Below, piece by piece: positions 1-14,000 of a stretch of DNA of 64,000 nucleotides. The number at the start of each line of letters is the position of its first letter. Within the stretch, counting starts at the first letter, position 1. The notes beneath the pieces are model-generated. The model did not search any database. It was not told where the DNA came from and was given only the letters and a program-made list of their open reading frames with translations. The stretch is from Hirsutella rhossiliensis (taxonomy: Eukaryota; Ascomycota; Sordariomycetes; Hypocreales; Ophiocordycipitaceae): contig NW_025408667.1 in assembly GCF_020360975.1 (NCBI RefSeq), positions 2,542,001-2,606,000 on the forward strand. The letters are read 5' to 3'. The position numbers and the translations under genes are program-made.

Positions 1-3000
1 AAATAGCTTCTTTATTTGCCTCCTTAAGGCTAATATACTCTGCTTCGTAGGTAGAAAGGGCAACGGCTTTCTGCTTAGAGTAAGCCTAGCTTATTATATT
101 ATTATATATATAAAAACAGTAACCGGAAAAAGATTTTCCGTCCGTTAAATCCGACGCCTAGCTAGAGTCGGTAAAACCCTTTATATATAGATAGGTAAAA
201 GGGATATTGCAATTATATTTAATCTTTAGGCTAGAATTTATTTAAATATTTCTAAATTATATTTAAAGCCTTAAATGCGTCTAGTCGGGCTTAGCCATGA
301 ATCTAGCGCAGGAAATTATAGAATATAAGATATCTAGCCTAGTAAATAAGGCTAAGTATAATAGAGATCCTATTTCTTTCTAAAATTACAATATATCTTC
401 CTTAGAAGGTAATTCCTTTGCTTTTATAAGCTTAAAGCCTACTATAGCAGGTAAATTGAAGTTCCTAAACCTTCTTTATTAAATTCCTTTAATTTATTTA
501 AGGTATAATTTTCTTAGGATATATATAGCTCTTTATTTTCTCGGTTTATTATAATATTTAGACCTAAGAAGTCTTTTATATCTCTAAGATAGTAAAATCT
601 AGGAATTTAGATAATTCTTTAAATAATCTTTCTTCTATTATAGATTTAGAGGGCCCTACTATAAGAAAGTCGTCGACGTAAATTGCTAAGGCTATACTAT
701 AGTCCTTATTTATAAATACTCCTTTATCTATTAAAAGAGGAAGAAATCCGAGATTATTTAGTATAATTTTCAAATAATTATACTAGAGCTTAGGACTTTG
801 TTTTAGGCTATATAATGCTTTCTTTAGCTTTGCTTTAATTTGACCGGTTTTATATAGGTCTAGGAATTTAGTTAATTTAATTCCTTTAGCTCTATAAGCT
901 AATCTATATTTTAAATAATATTCTTTAAGAGCGTATTCTTCGTAGCCTATAGGAAGATCGATATATACTTCGCTATCTATATCGGTATATACGAAGGCAT
1001 TTATTATATCTATTTGCAAAGCTTCGAATTCGTAGATAATAGCTAAAATAAGCAGAATTCTAATAGATTCAGGTCTAGCCGTAGTCGAGAAGGTATCTAG
1101 GAAATCTAAGCTATAGATCTGCTTAAATCCCTATATTACGAAACGGGCTTTATATTTTATTATATTATTTTAACTATCCTTCTTAATAGTATAGACCTAG
1201 CGGCCTCCTATAACCTCCCTATCCTTAGGGAGGTAGGAAAATTCCTAAGTTTTATATTTAATTAGCTAGATAATTTCCTTAATCATAGTATATTTCTAAA
1301 ATGCTATTTTAGGGTTATTTATTACCTATTTATATGTCTTTAGAATTTTTAGATCCTGATTTTCTATACTAGCTAGAATTAACTCAATAAAATCGCAGTT
1401 TAGAAATAAATTAACGTTAGGGTATTCGATATAGTTAGAATCGAACCCTTCCGGCTTCTTAGGTAATTCTACTACTATTTTACTAGTAGTAGGAATAGGA
1501 TCGTTATTTAGAGACTCTTCTTCTATAGAGGGCGAGGGACTTTTATCTCTAGGTTCTCTAGTAGCTTCCTCTATAGGGATATAGCTTTCTAGCTTATCTT
1601 TATTTAGAATAGAATTAAAATCAAAGGTATTATTACTACTAGAGATTTCTAGATTTTTATAAATTTATTTTCTAGTATAGTAATATCTCAGAGATAGTAA
1701 TCTTTCTCTTAGAAAAAGCCTAGATTTTATATGCATTTTCTAAATAGCCTACTATTATTCCCTTAAAGCTCTATTATCTAGCTTATCTTTAGGGTCTTTA
1801 TTCTTATAATATATAAGGCTTCAAAGGTCTTAATTTTATTTAAGGTCTCGAAGGGTAGTATTATATTATCCCTCTTTTCTATAGGACTTTTAAATCCTAT
1901 CGCAGAATGCGGTGATCTATTATATAAATAGGTAGCTATTAAAACAGCTTCTCCCTATAGATATTTAGGAAGCCTAGCAGTAAATAAAAGAGCTTATACT
2001 TTTTCTAATATAGTACGATTTATTCTTTCTATTCTACTATTAGATTCCGGCGTCCTAGGAGGACTAGAATTAAAGGTAATCCTTTCTTTTTAATAGAGCT
2101 TTATTTTATATATAAATTCTTTAGTATTATTAGAAAATGCTTCTCTAATCCTAGTATTTTTAGGGTTATTTTCTACCCTATTTTTAAATTCTAGGAACCT
2201 ATCTAGAGCTTCTCCCTTTTTTCGAAGAAGGTATATTTCTAGATATTAGGTTCCTACGTCTAGGAAAGAGATATAATAGTAATATTTATTATAAGTAGGC
2301 ACTTTAATTGGCCCCTAAATATCTAATACTATTTTTTCTAAATAAGAATAAGACTTATACGAAGGTTGTTTATTAACCTTATTCGTTGCTTTAGCTCTAA
2401 TATATATTTCGCATTGCCTTATTTTATTTTCCTCTTTTAGAGGTATTTTTATATCCTTATTATATCTTTTTAATATTTCTAAAATAGCCCTACTATTTAT
2501 ATGCCCTAAGCGTAAGTGCTAAGTATAAAAATCTATATCCTTTACTTTTAAAGACGTAATAAGGATTAATTAGCTTTCTAATAAAGGTTCTATAAGAATA
2601 TAATATAATTTATATCTAAGAAATCCTTTAGTAAGGACCTTAGCCTTATTATTTAATAAAAGGACTTTATTTCCTCCTATTAAGGCATAGGTATTATTAA
2701 AATAAGATTAGGATAGTATATTTACCCCTAATTCGGGTATATAAAAGCAGTCTCGAAGGGTATACCTTTTCTACTATGGGAACTTAAATACTAAGTCCCC
2801 TTTCCTTTTACTAATATAAAGGAAGCTTTTCCTAGCAAACTTTAGACTTAATTTCTTTATAGTTAATAAGAAATTCTTATTAGATACTATATGCCTAGTA
2901 GCTCCGGTATTATATATAAAATCAAAGATCCTTTTATTCTTATAACTAGAAATCCTCCTTCTCTTACCTTTAAGACTAATTCCTTTATTCTAGGAATCGA

Positions 3001-4180
3001 GGCTTCTAGAGGTCCTAAAAGAGAGTCTTTATTAGCTTCTACTATAGTGGTATTTATAGAGGTTAAAATTACCTCTAAATCCTTAGACGTTTGCATAGGG
3101 GTCGGAGCCCTAGAAAGGTCTATAAGGTCGATATCTAGGTCTATATTTTCTTACGAAGCTATATTTAAGACCTTATTACTATCTTCCGAATCGGACTCTA
3201 GCTTAGTAATTGGAGCCTTCCTTCTTTTATTAGTAGTAGAAATGCTACTAGAAGGGGATTTCTTCCTAGAAGAAGAAGAAGAAGATTTTCTCTTCTTAGA
3301 AATTCGAGTCCTATCGTCCCTTTTTCCTTTATTTAATACCTAATAAGCGGGAGCCTTATTCGGGTATAATTTATAGCAATTTACTATAAAATGCCCTGGT
3401 TTTTGCATTCCTTATAATAAGGAGTATCCGTAGAATTTCTATGGGATTTCTAAGGCTTCCTTCGTATTAGGAAGGTTTTCTCCGAAGATTCGTCTATATC
3501 CTCTATTCTTCTAGCTTCGTCTAAAAGACTAGCTATAAGGGTTTCAAGGGTAAACGCCGCAGAATTATACCTAAGGCTCTGCGTAATTTTTGTAATATAG
3601 CTTCTAAATTCCTTATTAAGGCAATTAAGAATCCATGCTATAAGAATAACTTCTAGAATTTCTATATTACGGGATTTTAAATCCTCGTAGATTTCCTTTA
3701 CCTTATAAAGGTATTTCTCTAAATTAAAGTCCGAGGGACTAAGATTAAAGAGCTGCTTAATAAGCAGATAATTCGACGAAAAGTTCGACGGATTATATAG
3801 CTTTTTAAGCTCATCCCACGCTTCTTTAGCATTTTTTAGATGCCGAATTTACATTAAGGGACTATCTTCGACTTAAAGGAATATTATAGATAAAGCCTCC
3901 GTAGTCTATATATAATTTGCTTGCTCTAGAGCAGTAATAAGCTTTTCTTTTATAAGGATAGCTTCTATCCTTGTAGTCTATAAGGTATAATTTAAATTTC
4001 CCTTAAGTCTAGTAAATTCGTATTCTTTCTATCTACCTATTTTATATAAATTCGGTATTATTTCGTTCGTAGGGATCGAGAAGTCTAGACGGGAGTTTAA
4101 GAGCGTAGGAAGGTAAAAGAAGTTAGGGGGAATTTCGAAAGGAATTTTAATTGAATATTTCGACGAGGAATTTCAAAGGT
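1..4180 (-). pseudogene. Copia-1 gag-pol remnant
   Basis: Read on the minus strand through RIP stops. The knuckle region near 3370-3410 keeps KPGHFIVNC. The integrase C-terminal part near 1900-2110 resembles the copia pattern of ERINRTILEKVQALL followed by an NRSP block. The RT near 783-1019 reads MQIDIINAFVYTDIDSEVYI and KLKKALYSLKQSP, and near 680-710 AIYVDDFLIVGP, which retains the catalytic YVDD. RNase H at 1-70 reads VALSTYEAEYISLKEA. In copia elements this polyprotein would supply capsid, integrase, RT and RNase H. It is non-functional here. The family is certain; exact domain ends are not. Confidence 0.9.
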
Positions 4181-4329
4181 ATAAGTAGTTAATTTCCCGG
4201 CTTAAAAGGAGCAAGCCGGGCTTATAACCTCTTAAGGTATATAAGCAAAAGCGGAATTTTAGGAAATTAAGGAATTACGTAAGACTACGTAATAGAGGGG
4301 AAGAAGGAGTATAAGGTAGGATTTTCAAT

Positions 4330-4665
4330 AGAATTTATTGGTAGTGTATTAGTGTATGGAAGAGGTGTTAAAGTTAATAATACTTAATCTATCTACTAGC
4401 GGACATGCTGTCTTATATAGACAATTATAGCTAAACGGAAGAACCTTTCGGGACCAGATTTAGGCTGCTGTATAGCCCTAAGACTAGGGAATTCCGTGAT
4501 ATCTTAAGTGAATCTAGAAGTATCTTGGTTCCACTGATATTCGTGTTTAGAGGAGGTTGGTCGTGCCGGTGTTCTTAAGAGGTCTTAGCTAGCATTCTAA
4601 GCTAGCTCTATTCCTTCGATTCCCGATTATACGATAACCGGCAACCCGTTTAATGCATAATAACA
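4330..4665 (-). repeat. Probable 5' LTR of Copia-1 (left edge uncertain)
   Basis: This stretch lies upstream of the copia gag and keeps many CA/TG dinucleotides, unlike the interior. Its right end reads TAATAACA, the complement of an LTR start TGTTATTA. No second copy is visible in the window, so the left edge is a guess. Confidence 0.5.
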
Positions 4666-4869
4666 TACAAAATAACGAGCGATTCTTGCTCTATAGGATA
4701 AGATTTTATCTATAATTAATATACTACTTATTGGCTTATATAATCGGGAGAGTATATTATAGCTGCTTTATTTATAGTAGGAACACCGTTCCTTATAATA
4801 GAAGACGGTTCCTACGGAGCGTTTATAGTAGGCCGGCTTTTTAAGCTATAGCTATTAGTAAGGAAGGTA
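4666..4869. other. Short AT-rich spacer, nothing recognised
   Basis: RIP-altered DNA between two copia elements. It contains a short inverted pair near 4780-4815 (GAACACCGTTCC and GGTTCC) but no coding pattern. Confidence 0.4.
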
Positions 4870-5029
4870 TATAAAAGATACCTCCCGGACCTACTAGTAA
4901 ACTAGAAGCAGCTAGAAAAACACCCCTTTAGAGACTAGTTTTCTAGGCTAGAAAGACCACCTAGCCTTACACGAAGAGATAGGGTCTTTCGAAGAGGTCC
5001 TAAGGAAAGGTAAGAGGAAAACAGGTCCT

Positions 5030-6430
5030 TAGCTATAAGTAGGTCTTTATCTATAAGACTAATAAACACGGCTTCCTTTAAAAGTGCAAAGCCCGGCTAG
5101 TTATCTATAGGAATTAATAGGAAAAATAGAATCTACCTACCCTAGTAGGGATGTCTTTTCGGACCCTTATAGCTATAGTAGTAGAATTCGACCTCGAGAT
5201 CGATTAGATAGATATAGTTAACGCCTTCGTTAACTGCCCTCTTAAGGAAGAAGAAGTTATCTATATACGACTTCCTCCTAGTTTCTAATAACTAGGAAAG
5301 GTTCTACGGCTTAGGAAAGCTCTATATAAACTATAAAGATCACCCCTTCTTTAGCAATAGCATTTAATAGGTTCCCTCGAAGCCCTAGGCTTTACGAAAG
5401 TCCCTTAGGAACTATATATAATATAAAAGGGTAAAATTACGGTCTTCTTCTACGTCGATAATATTATCTAGGCCTACCTAAAAGAGGAAGAGGCTGCTAC
5501 TAAGGAGGCTATATAAGGCCTATAATAAAGGTATAAGATAACTAGGCTAGGGGAGCTAAATTAGTTCCTAGGGATACGAATCCTTCGGAATAGGTCCTAA
5601 TAGACTATCTAGCTTACCTAAGACGCCTATATCGATAAGGTTGCTTATAAATTCCTCCCTAATTCCCTTAATAAGAAGCTTCCCTCTACGTTTATATTAG
5701 ACGAAGAGCTTTTACTTATTCCGTCCTTTTAAGCTAGGGAGTAAGAGAAATACTAATATTAATAAAAGGTAGGCTCCCTACTTTTTTTAACTATTTCTAC
5801 TAGACCGGATATCTCTTTTACGGTCTCCTAGCTAGCTAGGTATAACTAGAATCCTAGCCCTAGGCATTAAGAAGTAGTAGATAGAGCTATCCTTTATCTC
5901 TATTTAACGAGATTATATAGTCTACGCCTAGGAGGGCAAGGAAGGAAATCAGCTACCGAAATCTTCCTTTATTTAAGCGATTCGTCCTTTACGGACAATT
6001 TATTAGATAGAAAGAGCTTATAGGGGTATATTATATCCCTTTTTAAAGGAACTATTGCTTAGAGAGCTTCGAAGCAAGCTACCGTTACTATATTAAGCAT
6101 AGAGGCAGAGCTACTAGCTCTTTTAGAAGCGTTAAAAGAAGCGATTTTCCTTAGCCGGCTACTAATATTATTACGACTATAAATTCCGTCTCCGTTAGCT
6201 ATAGAATGCGATAATATATAGACTATATAAATTCTTACGAAGGAAAATAGTAAGCTATTAACCCGGCTATAGTATATCGATATCTACTAGCATTAGTTAC
6301 GCTAAGAGGTCTAAAGGGGACTAATTTCCGTCCGTTAGGTTCTAATAGCATTAATAAAAGCCAACGGTCTTACGAAGCCCTTACTAAAGTAGAAGCTAGC
6401 TGTCTTTTTATAGTAAATTAGGCTAGAAGA
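5030..6430 (+). pseudogene. Copia-2 RT-RNase H remnant
   Basis: Plus-strand reading through stops gives the copia RT pattern: IDIVNAFVNCPL near 5210, VLRLRKALYKL near 5300, FFYVDNII near 5450 (YVDD changed to YVDN by G-to-A), and an RNase H block near 6060-6130 reading SIEAELLALLEALKEA. Stops are TAG/TAA at expected Q/W positions. Reverse transcription and RNA removal would have been its role. The family call is secure. Confidence 0.85.
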
Positions 6431-6790
6431 CGTTCGAGAGAAGCTATCCTTAGAGGTCCGCCTTAAGAGTCTACGAGAGGAGCTAATAGCACGTAGGAGG
6501 AAAGATACGTCTATAGCTAAAGAGAGGAATTAGGACTTATCCTAGAGGAGGGCCCTAAGCAATTAGGACTTATTCTTCTTAAGGCCCCCAGGGACTTATC
6601 CAGAGCCCCCTTTCTTATAGGACTTAATTTCCTCCTTAAGGCCCTTTTCCTAAAGTAGGCAAAGAGCTGGGCTAAAACCCGGATTTCTTAAGTAAGGGAT
6701 AAGTATAGACTAAGACCTCCTCTATACGCTTACCGGCCTAGGTATTTAGCTTTACCCTTTCTATAAGGGCAGGCTATAGCTAAGGGGGTG

Positions 6791-7298
6791 TGTCGCGAAG
6801 CGTGGCCTGATTTCGTAGTTCTCGGAGATATCCCTTAGTACGAGGGACCTAGGAAGCTAAAAAAATAGGTTTTAAGAAAGGAGCTAAAAGGAGGTATAGA
6901 GAGGAGGGTAGGGGTAAGAGGGGAAGTAAAAGTAGCGATAGCTTCCTATAGAGGTAGCGAGAAATAAGACGGATATGCCGGCAATAGCTAGAAAGGAGGG
7001 GAAAAACCAGTAAAAAGCTTAGTAGTCGAGAGGATATTAATAGCTTCTTTAAGTAAGATCTTCTTTATTAATTAAGATACTAGACGGGTATAAAGAAGGG
7101 CGTTAGATAAAGGAAAGAAGGAGAATTAAGGTAATATAATAATTACTCCCCTACTATAATTACTGCTCCTATAAGAATTAAATCTCTCTACCCTACCTAT
7201 CCGACCCCTTACTTCTAATTTTACCTTTATGTATTTTTATATACTTCTCGTATCTCTCTTTATAAGAAATATAGCCTTACTACGTACTAAAGATCTTA
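6791..7298 (+). repeat. Probable 3' LTR of Copia-2 (right edge uncertain)
   Basis: It starts TGTCGCGAAGCGTGG directly after a purine tract. The first 40 bases keep TG and CA, while the rest is RIP-altered. No partner LTR is present in the window, so the right edge is not fixed. Confidence 0.45.
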
Positions 7299-7303
7299 TT
7301 AAG

Positions 7304-7772
7304 TATTACGACCACGGCTACTAAGCCGCTAACGGTCGACCGCGTTAAGCACGTAATACGGTCTAATAGATAAATAGTTAGTACGACTATTTAATAGATA
7401 TAGGATCGAGGGGATCGTAGAGATCTAAGTAATCTAAGATTAATAGGATTACTATACTCTATATAATCTAACGTTAGGGATTATAGCTAGGCCTATAATC
7501 TAAGGATAGTCTCTATAAGTATATATAGCTACCTACTTTTACTCCTTTAAATAGATAGCTCTCTAGCTTTTAATATTATAATTATTACGATCTCTATTAC
7601 GATCTTATCTTTAATTCCGATTACTTAATTACCTAGTTATAGTTTATAGTCTACGACCTCCGACTTATTACTAACGTAATATACTTATTATTGCTTAGAC
7701 TACGCCTTATTATATCTACTAATATAAACCCCTCGATAGGTTTATCCCTTAGGAATAACACCGGTTATTATA
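7304..7772 (+). repeat. Gypsy-1 5' LTR
   Basis: 469 bp, the same length as the 3' copy at 14723-15191, differing by scattered transitions. It is flanked on the left by the target duplication TTAAG. Confidence 0.93.
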
Positions 7773-7899
7773 CGTTAAAAGCTCTTATTTAGTATAATAC
7801 CGCGTTACTCTAAGTAACATCGTAACTATTAATATACTTATATAGTAAACTAGATTAACTAACTCTAGAGCTACTATATTGCCTTAGGATATAATACGC

Positions 7900-10800
7900 G
7901 AGATTATTACCCTTTAATATAAGGTATAGTTACTTAAGAATAAAGGAGGCAACGGATAAGTTAGGGACCTTATAGAAATAGTTAAACTAAAATAGCTAGG
8001 ACTATTCGACGGTACTTATAGTACGCTTTAAGACTTTCTTACCTAACTTAAGGCCTACTACCGGTTTTACCCTACTAAACTTTCGGACCTAGTTAAAAAG
8101 GTACTCTACGTAGGAAATTATTTATCTAGAATAGTACTCGCTTAGTTTAGACCTATTATAAGGGACTTTCTCGATAACTAACTATCGCGACGAGATAACG
8201 AAATAGATAAAGTCTTTATTAGTTTCTAAGGATTTAAAGAAGCTATTATAAAGGTATTTAGAATAACTAATAAGGAATAAGAAGCTAAATAGAAACTTTA
8301 AGAACTCCGATAAAGGATCTTAGTATTAAATTATACTATAAAGTTCCGTTAAGTTACCTTAAAACTTAACTAGGACGATAAACCTCTTATATTATAATTC
8401 TATAATAGGCTTAAAGAAGAAGTTAAGGACGAGCTTTATAAGGAAAGTCGACCTAATAACCTCTTAGACTATATTACTATAGTAGTATAAATCGATAATA
8501 AATAGTATACGTAACGCTAAGAAAAGAAATAAAAAGAGGAAACTAGAACCCTTCCTATAGAAATAACTTTAGCTAACGCGCTAACTATAAGAAAAAGTAT
8601 AAAATATAAATAGCTTAGGTATATATAATAAATCCTAGACTAATAGATTTAAGTATAATATAGAAAGGTAAAGGAAAGTATTTTAACTATAGGAAACTTA
8701 GATATTACTTTAAAGAATATAGATAACCTTATAAGGAGAAGAGAACCTACTAGGCACTAGCCCTAGAAGGTAAGAAATACCTAAACGCTACTAATAGATA
8801 AGAACTAAAGTATAAACTCCTTAGTTAGACTATATACTATAACAACGAATATATAGTATACCTAAGCGATAAGAACGATACTAAATAGTTCCTAAAGCTA
8901 TTAAAGAAGACCCTTATAATAATATAACGAAGGGATCCTAAAATATAAAAGTAAGTTAAATTTATAGAACTAGAATACCCCTATCTTAAAGGAGTTTCTT
9001 AAGACTAGATTAAGAAGAACGGTAAACGATTCTAAGAGGATATATAAAATAAAAATTAATAATAATAATAGGTAGTCTATAAGTAATATAATAAAAAAGA
9101 TATAAATATAGCCCTTATACTTACGAAACTTAGATAATAACCTAAAGAGGAATAACGAAGTATTAACGATATAAGCTTTAAAGAATAAGAAATACCTAGA
9201 GAAATAAAAGATAAGAACGAACTTATACTACTATCCTTACTACTAAGAGAGAATACTATAATTAGAGAATATACTCTATACTTTAAAGAATTTAAAGAAA
9301 TACTTAAAATTAAAACTTAATAAACGCCTTAAATTCTTATAGAAAACTAATAAGCTATATTAATTTAATATTAACTAGTACTATATAAAGGAGACTACGT
9401 TATAGCTATTACTATAGTTAATACCTTTATAGCTTTATAACGAGAATAATAACTATAAGGAGAATTTAAAGATAATCTATAAATACTACTTACTTATAAG
9501 CACTATAAGTATATTTTATAGATATTATACGTTTACTTAGATTATATAATATACTTCTAGATAAAGATATAATATAACGCCTTCCTAGTTAGGTTTAAAG
9601 GATAAGTACTTTTGAAACCCTACCTAAGTATAGAACTAAACTACTAGAAAATCAATTAATACTACCTAAACGACTAAGTTATATTATTAAAACCCGATTA
9701 TAGCACGCTACTTAAATACCGCGATAATTATAGTTTATTAACGAGATATCTTTTAAAGATATATAAAATCTATAAATACGCTAAAATAAAAGAATAGTAT
9801 AATACTACTTACTCTAAAGTATCTAAACCCTTAATCTTTTAAAGACTTATATAATAAGTTAAATATAATGAAGAAGATTATAACGAATATATATACCTAA
9901 ACTATAAAGTTTATAAATATAAAAAAGTATAAGTATAGTATAAACGATATAACGGTATACTAAAAGATTATTAGTAATATATATAAAGGCTATAAGCCGT
10001 ATTTAACTAAGGAAAAATCGATATAAAAATACTACGTAAAAAATAAAAAAACGCTAAATAAAAACTTAACCTTTAGTATAAAAATAAATAGAATTATAAA
10101 GTATAGTATATAATTAACTATAAAGTAGTATAATATAAACGATATAGCGTTAAGAAATAAGAAATCTTCGATTAGCTATAAGAAATTAGTCTCTTAAGCC
10201 TTAATATAATACTACGCGATAAAAATATAAAGAAACGATATTAATAATAAATTAAAGAAGAATACCTAAATAAAATAAATAAGGACTAAGTAAAAAACAA
10301 GGTATACTATCTATAAAAGGGCTATAGACTAGCACGATATAATAAGATCTAAGGACCTTATATATAGTAATAGTAAGCTATAGTAACTAAATAGTATTAG
10401 ATATTTAAATCGCGGGATATTACGCGTATATACTTTTAGACTATAGCGCGATAAGTAATTATATTTTACTTAGAGTTATTAATCGTTATTAACTTATATA
10501 GAGATATAAGAAAGATCTATATAAACTTACGAATATTAAAAGAGAGGCCTTTAACTATAATAATAGAATTATTAATATAGAGATTAATTACCTTAATATT
10601 AATATCTAGGGCTACGACGAATAAGTTAACTTTAATATTATAGATATTAAAAAATACGACCTTATATTAGGGCTTCTATAGCTATAGGAGAGCAACCTAC
10701 TAATTAACTAGAAAACTAGCTAGCTACGTTAAAATAAAGATATAAGTTTCTAAGACTAGTAGATTTAGAAGAAAGTAAAATTTTATAATAATTTAGCTAT

Positions 10801-13800
10801 TAAATAAGATAAAAGGGATAACCGTTTAAGTAAATTATTATAGGCTTTAGCAATATAAACGAAAATAATAACTAAACTAGCGGATATAATAAAATCGACT
10901 AATAAGACCTATATACTAACTAATATAGCTATATAACCTAGTATCTAATATAAATAAAATAAAGGATATAATATAAAGATCTAAAGAGTTATTGCTACTT
11001 TAAGGAAAGACCTTAAATAAATTAATAAAGAGTTCGAGTTAAGAGAAACTAGCTCTTAAAAGAAAGAATAAAGCCTATAAGATAGAATAAAGAATATCCC
11101 TTAGAAATACTAGAAATATAATAAACTCTTTAAGGAAGAACTTAAGATAGGGTTACTTAAATATAGCTAATAGGACCACGAAATTTATCTTAAGGATAGA
11201 ATAACGCCGACGTTCTATAAGATCTATAACCTAAACGAAAAGCAACTATAAATACTACGCGACTACCTTAATAAGAATTTATAAAAAGGATATATATAAA
11301 CGTTAATATCTAAAGTAAGCTACTTAGTTATATTTATTTTAAAGAAAAATAGTAAGCTACGACTAGTTATTAACTATAGACGCTTAAATAATATTATAAT
11401 AAAAGACCGAATACTATTACCGCTTATATTAAAACTATAAGATTAACTATATAGTAAAAAATAGTTTATAGCCCTTAACCTTAAAGGCGCCTATAACTTA
11501 ATACGTATAAAAAACGGATATAAATAGATAATAGCCTTTAAAACGAAATTTAGACTATTTAAATATCTAATAATACTATTTAGACTTATAAATATACTAG
11601 CTACCTTCTAATAGATAATTAATAATATCCTATATGAATACTTAGATATCTTTATAGTAGTATACCTAGATAATATCCTAATCTTCTTAAATACCTTAGA
11701 AGAATATAAGGAATATATTTATAAGGTACTCTATATACTTTAAAATACGAAGTTACTAGTTAAACTAAAGAAAAGTAAGTTCTATATATAAGAAGTAGAC
11801 TTTCTTAGATATATAATCTTACTAAGAGAGATATAAATATAATAAGATAAGATTAACTTAGTTAAAGAATAGCTAACGCTAAAGAACGTTAAGAACGTAT
11901 AAGGTTTCCTAGGATTTATAAATTACTATTAACGATTTATTAAAGATTTCGGAAAGATTATAGTACTACTATACGACTTAATAAAAAAGGAAAAAGAATT
12001 TATATAGGACGATAAAGCTAACGAAGCTTTTAATTATATTAAGACTACGATTATATAAGAACTAGTCTTAACTACCTTTAATCTAAAACGATAAATTAAA
12101 CTTAAAACTAATATATTAAACTTTACTTTAAGAGTATAAATCGGATAAAAAGATAATAAAGGAAGACTATAACTAATTATATTTTACTTAAAAAAGCTAT
12201 ATAGCGTAGAACCTAATTACCTTATCTATAATAAAGAATTCTTTATAATTATTTAAGCTTTTAAGGAATTTCGATATTACCTTCTTAAAAGTAAGTATAA
12301 AATTAAGGTCTATATAAATTATAAGAATATCTTATACTTTATAATAATATAATAGTTAAATAGATAATAGATCTAATAAGCCGAATACTTATTAGAATTC
12401 GACTATAAAATAATCTATAAAGAAGGAATAGAAAATAGTCGAGCTAATACCCTTAGTCGACGAAGTAACTATAGTATAGGGGCACCTATAGTAAAAGGAT
12501 AGCTCCTAGAAATTAACGAAAATAGGAACTACTAGTAATAATAGCTAAATATAATATTTAAAGTATAACCTAATAACTTAATATACTAAAAGATCCTAAA
12601 ATAGATAAAAGAATATAAAGTACTAAATAGATATAATATAGAATATTTAAAAGTTCTAATATATAAAAATAAAATCTAGATACTACTAGAATTATAAGAT
12701 AAAGTTATATAAGATATATATAAATATCTAATATATAGATACTAAGGAATCTAAAGAATAATAGAACGGATTAAACGATAATATAACTTCTTATAGCTTA
12801 AAGAAGTAGTACGATAAGTTATTAAAGAATATAAACTTTACGTACGAAGTAAAGCTAAACGATATAAACTATATAGAGAATTACAACCGCTACTAGTACT
12901 AAAGAAACTATAGGATTTAATAGCTTTCGACTATATTATAAAGCTATTACCGTTAAAAGAACCTATAACTAACGTTAAGTATAATAGTATATTCGTTATT
13001 ACTAATAGATTAACGAAGTATAGATACTTTTTACTATATAAAGAAGTAAGTAATATAAAAGAGCTAGTATATATATTCCTACGAATAATTATTAGTAATT
13101 ATAGACTACTAAATAAGATTATCTTTAATAGAAGAAGTATATTTATAGCTAAATTTTAGTAAGCTCTTATAGTATAATTAAGGACGAAATATAAGCTTAG
13201 TATAGCTTATTACCTATAAATAGATAGATAAATAGAACGACTTAACTAAACCCTTAAATAATATTTACGATACTATATTAGCTACGAATAAAACGATTAA
13301 GTTAAATAGCTACTAATAGCGTAACTAGCTTATAATAGCTTAGTTATAGAAATAACTAAGCTCTTACTAATATACGCTAATTACGGATATAACCTAGAAG
13401 TATTTAAGGTTACTTAATAAGGACTATAAGTAGAACGAGCGATACTATAAGTAGATTAACTACGAAAATTATATAAAGAAATATAGTAAGAACTTTAATT
13501 TATTAAAGAACGAATATCTACTTACTATAATCGGAAAAGATTATAGGGACTAATCTTTTAAGAGGGAGATATAGTCTACCTTATACGATAAAATATTAAA
13601 ATAAAACGACTAAGTAATAAATTAGATTTTAAGAAACTTAGACCGTTTAAGGTTAAGAAAACTATTTTAAAAGTTAACTATAAACTTTTACTACTAATAA
13701 TAATATAGATATACCTAATATTTTATATCTTATTATTAGAACTAGCGCTATAAAATACTAAATTATAGGGAAAAATTAAAGTTAATAATAATTAAGAATA

Positions 13801-14000
13801 TAAAGTAGAATAAATACTAGATATAAGAAAATAAGGTTAGTAATAAGAGTACCTTATTAAGTAGAAGGGATATAGACTAAAGGAAAATACCTAGGAACTA
13901 CTTAAGTACTTAACCTACTATAGCTCTCTACTTCGATAATTTTACTTAAAGGTTTAGGAGGGATTAAAGGACTAAGATCTATAAACTCCTTACTAATACT
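7900..14000 (+). pseudogene. Gypsy-1 gag-pol with chromodomain, RIP-dead
   Basis: The plus-strand reading is interrupted throughout by TAA/TAG. A gag-like region covers roughly 7900-8550. The RT centre near 11650-11685 reads FIVVYLDNILIF, with YLDD changed to YLDN. The integrase lies around 12650-13500. A chromodomain near 13847-13925 reads EYLIK*KGY and then KENT*EPL, where the stops replace tryptophans. Chromodomains of this class are known to direct integration to heterochromatin marked by H3K9 methylation, which fits the RIP-rich surroundings. No open frame of useful length survives. Confidence 0.9.

Larger units (their letters stand above)
1..4665 (-). mobile_element. Ty1/Copia retrotransposon (Copia-1), RIP-degraded, 3' end outside window
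   Basis: The minus strand carries copia domains in order from right to left: gag with zinc knuckle, integrase, reverse transcriptase, RNase H. CA and TG are almost absent inside and many stops are TAG/TAA, the RIP signature. The right edge is placed at 4665, where a presumed 5' LTR would begin TGTTATTATGCATT on the minus strand. The 3' LTR lies left of the window, so no target duplication can be checked. Confidence 0.85.
4870..7303 (+). mobile_element. Copia-2 remnant (RT-RNase H plus 3' LTR)
   Basis: A second, different copia element on the plus strand. Only the RT and RNase H end of pol and a downstream LTR are recognisable; gag and integrase are missing, so it is 5'-truncated or deleted. 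The polypurine tract TAAGGGGG at 6781 precedes an LTR that begins TGTCGCGAAG at about 6791. The right side is interrupted by the gypsy element that starts at 7304. Confidence 0.75.

Noticed and set aside
2891..3343. 150-codon open frame on the plus strand
   Set aside because: It lies antisense to the copia gag/integrase region. RIP removes TG and CA on both strands, so long antisense frames without TGA arise easily; the composition is low-complexity and matches nothing.
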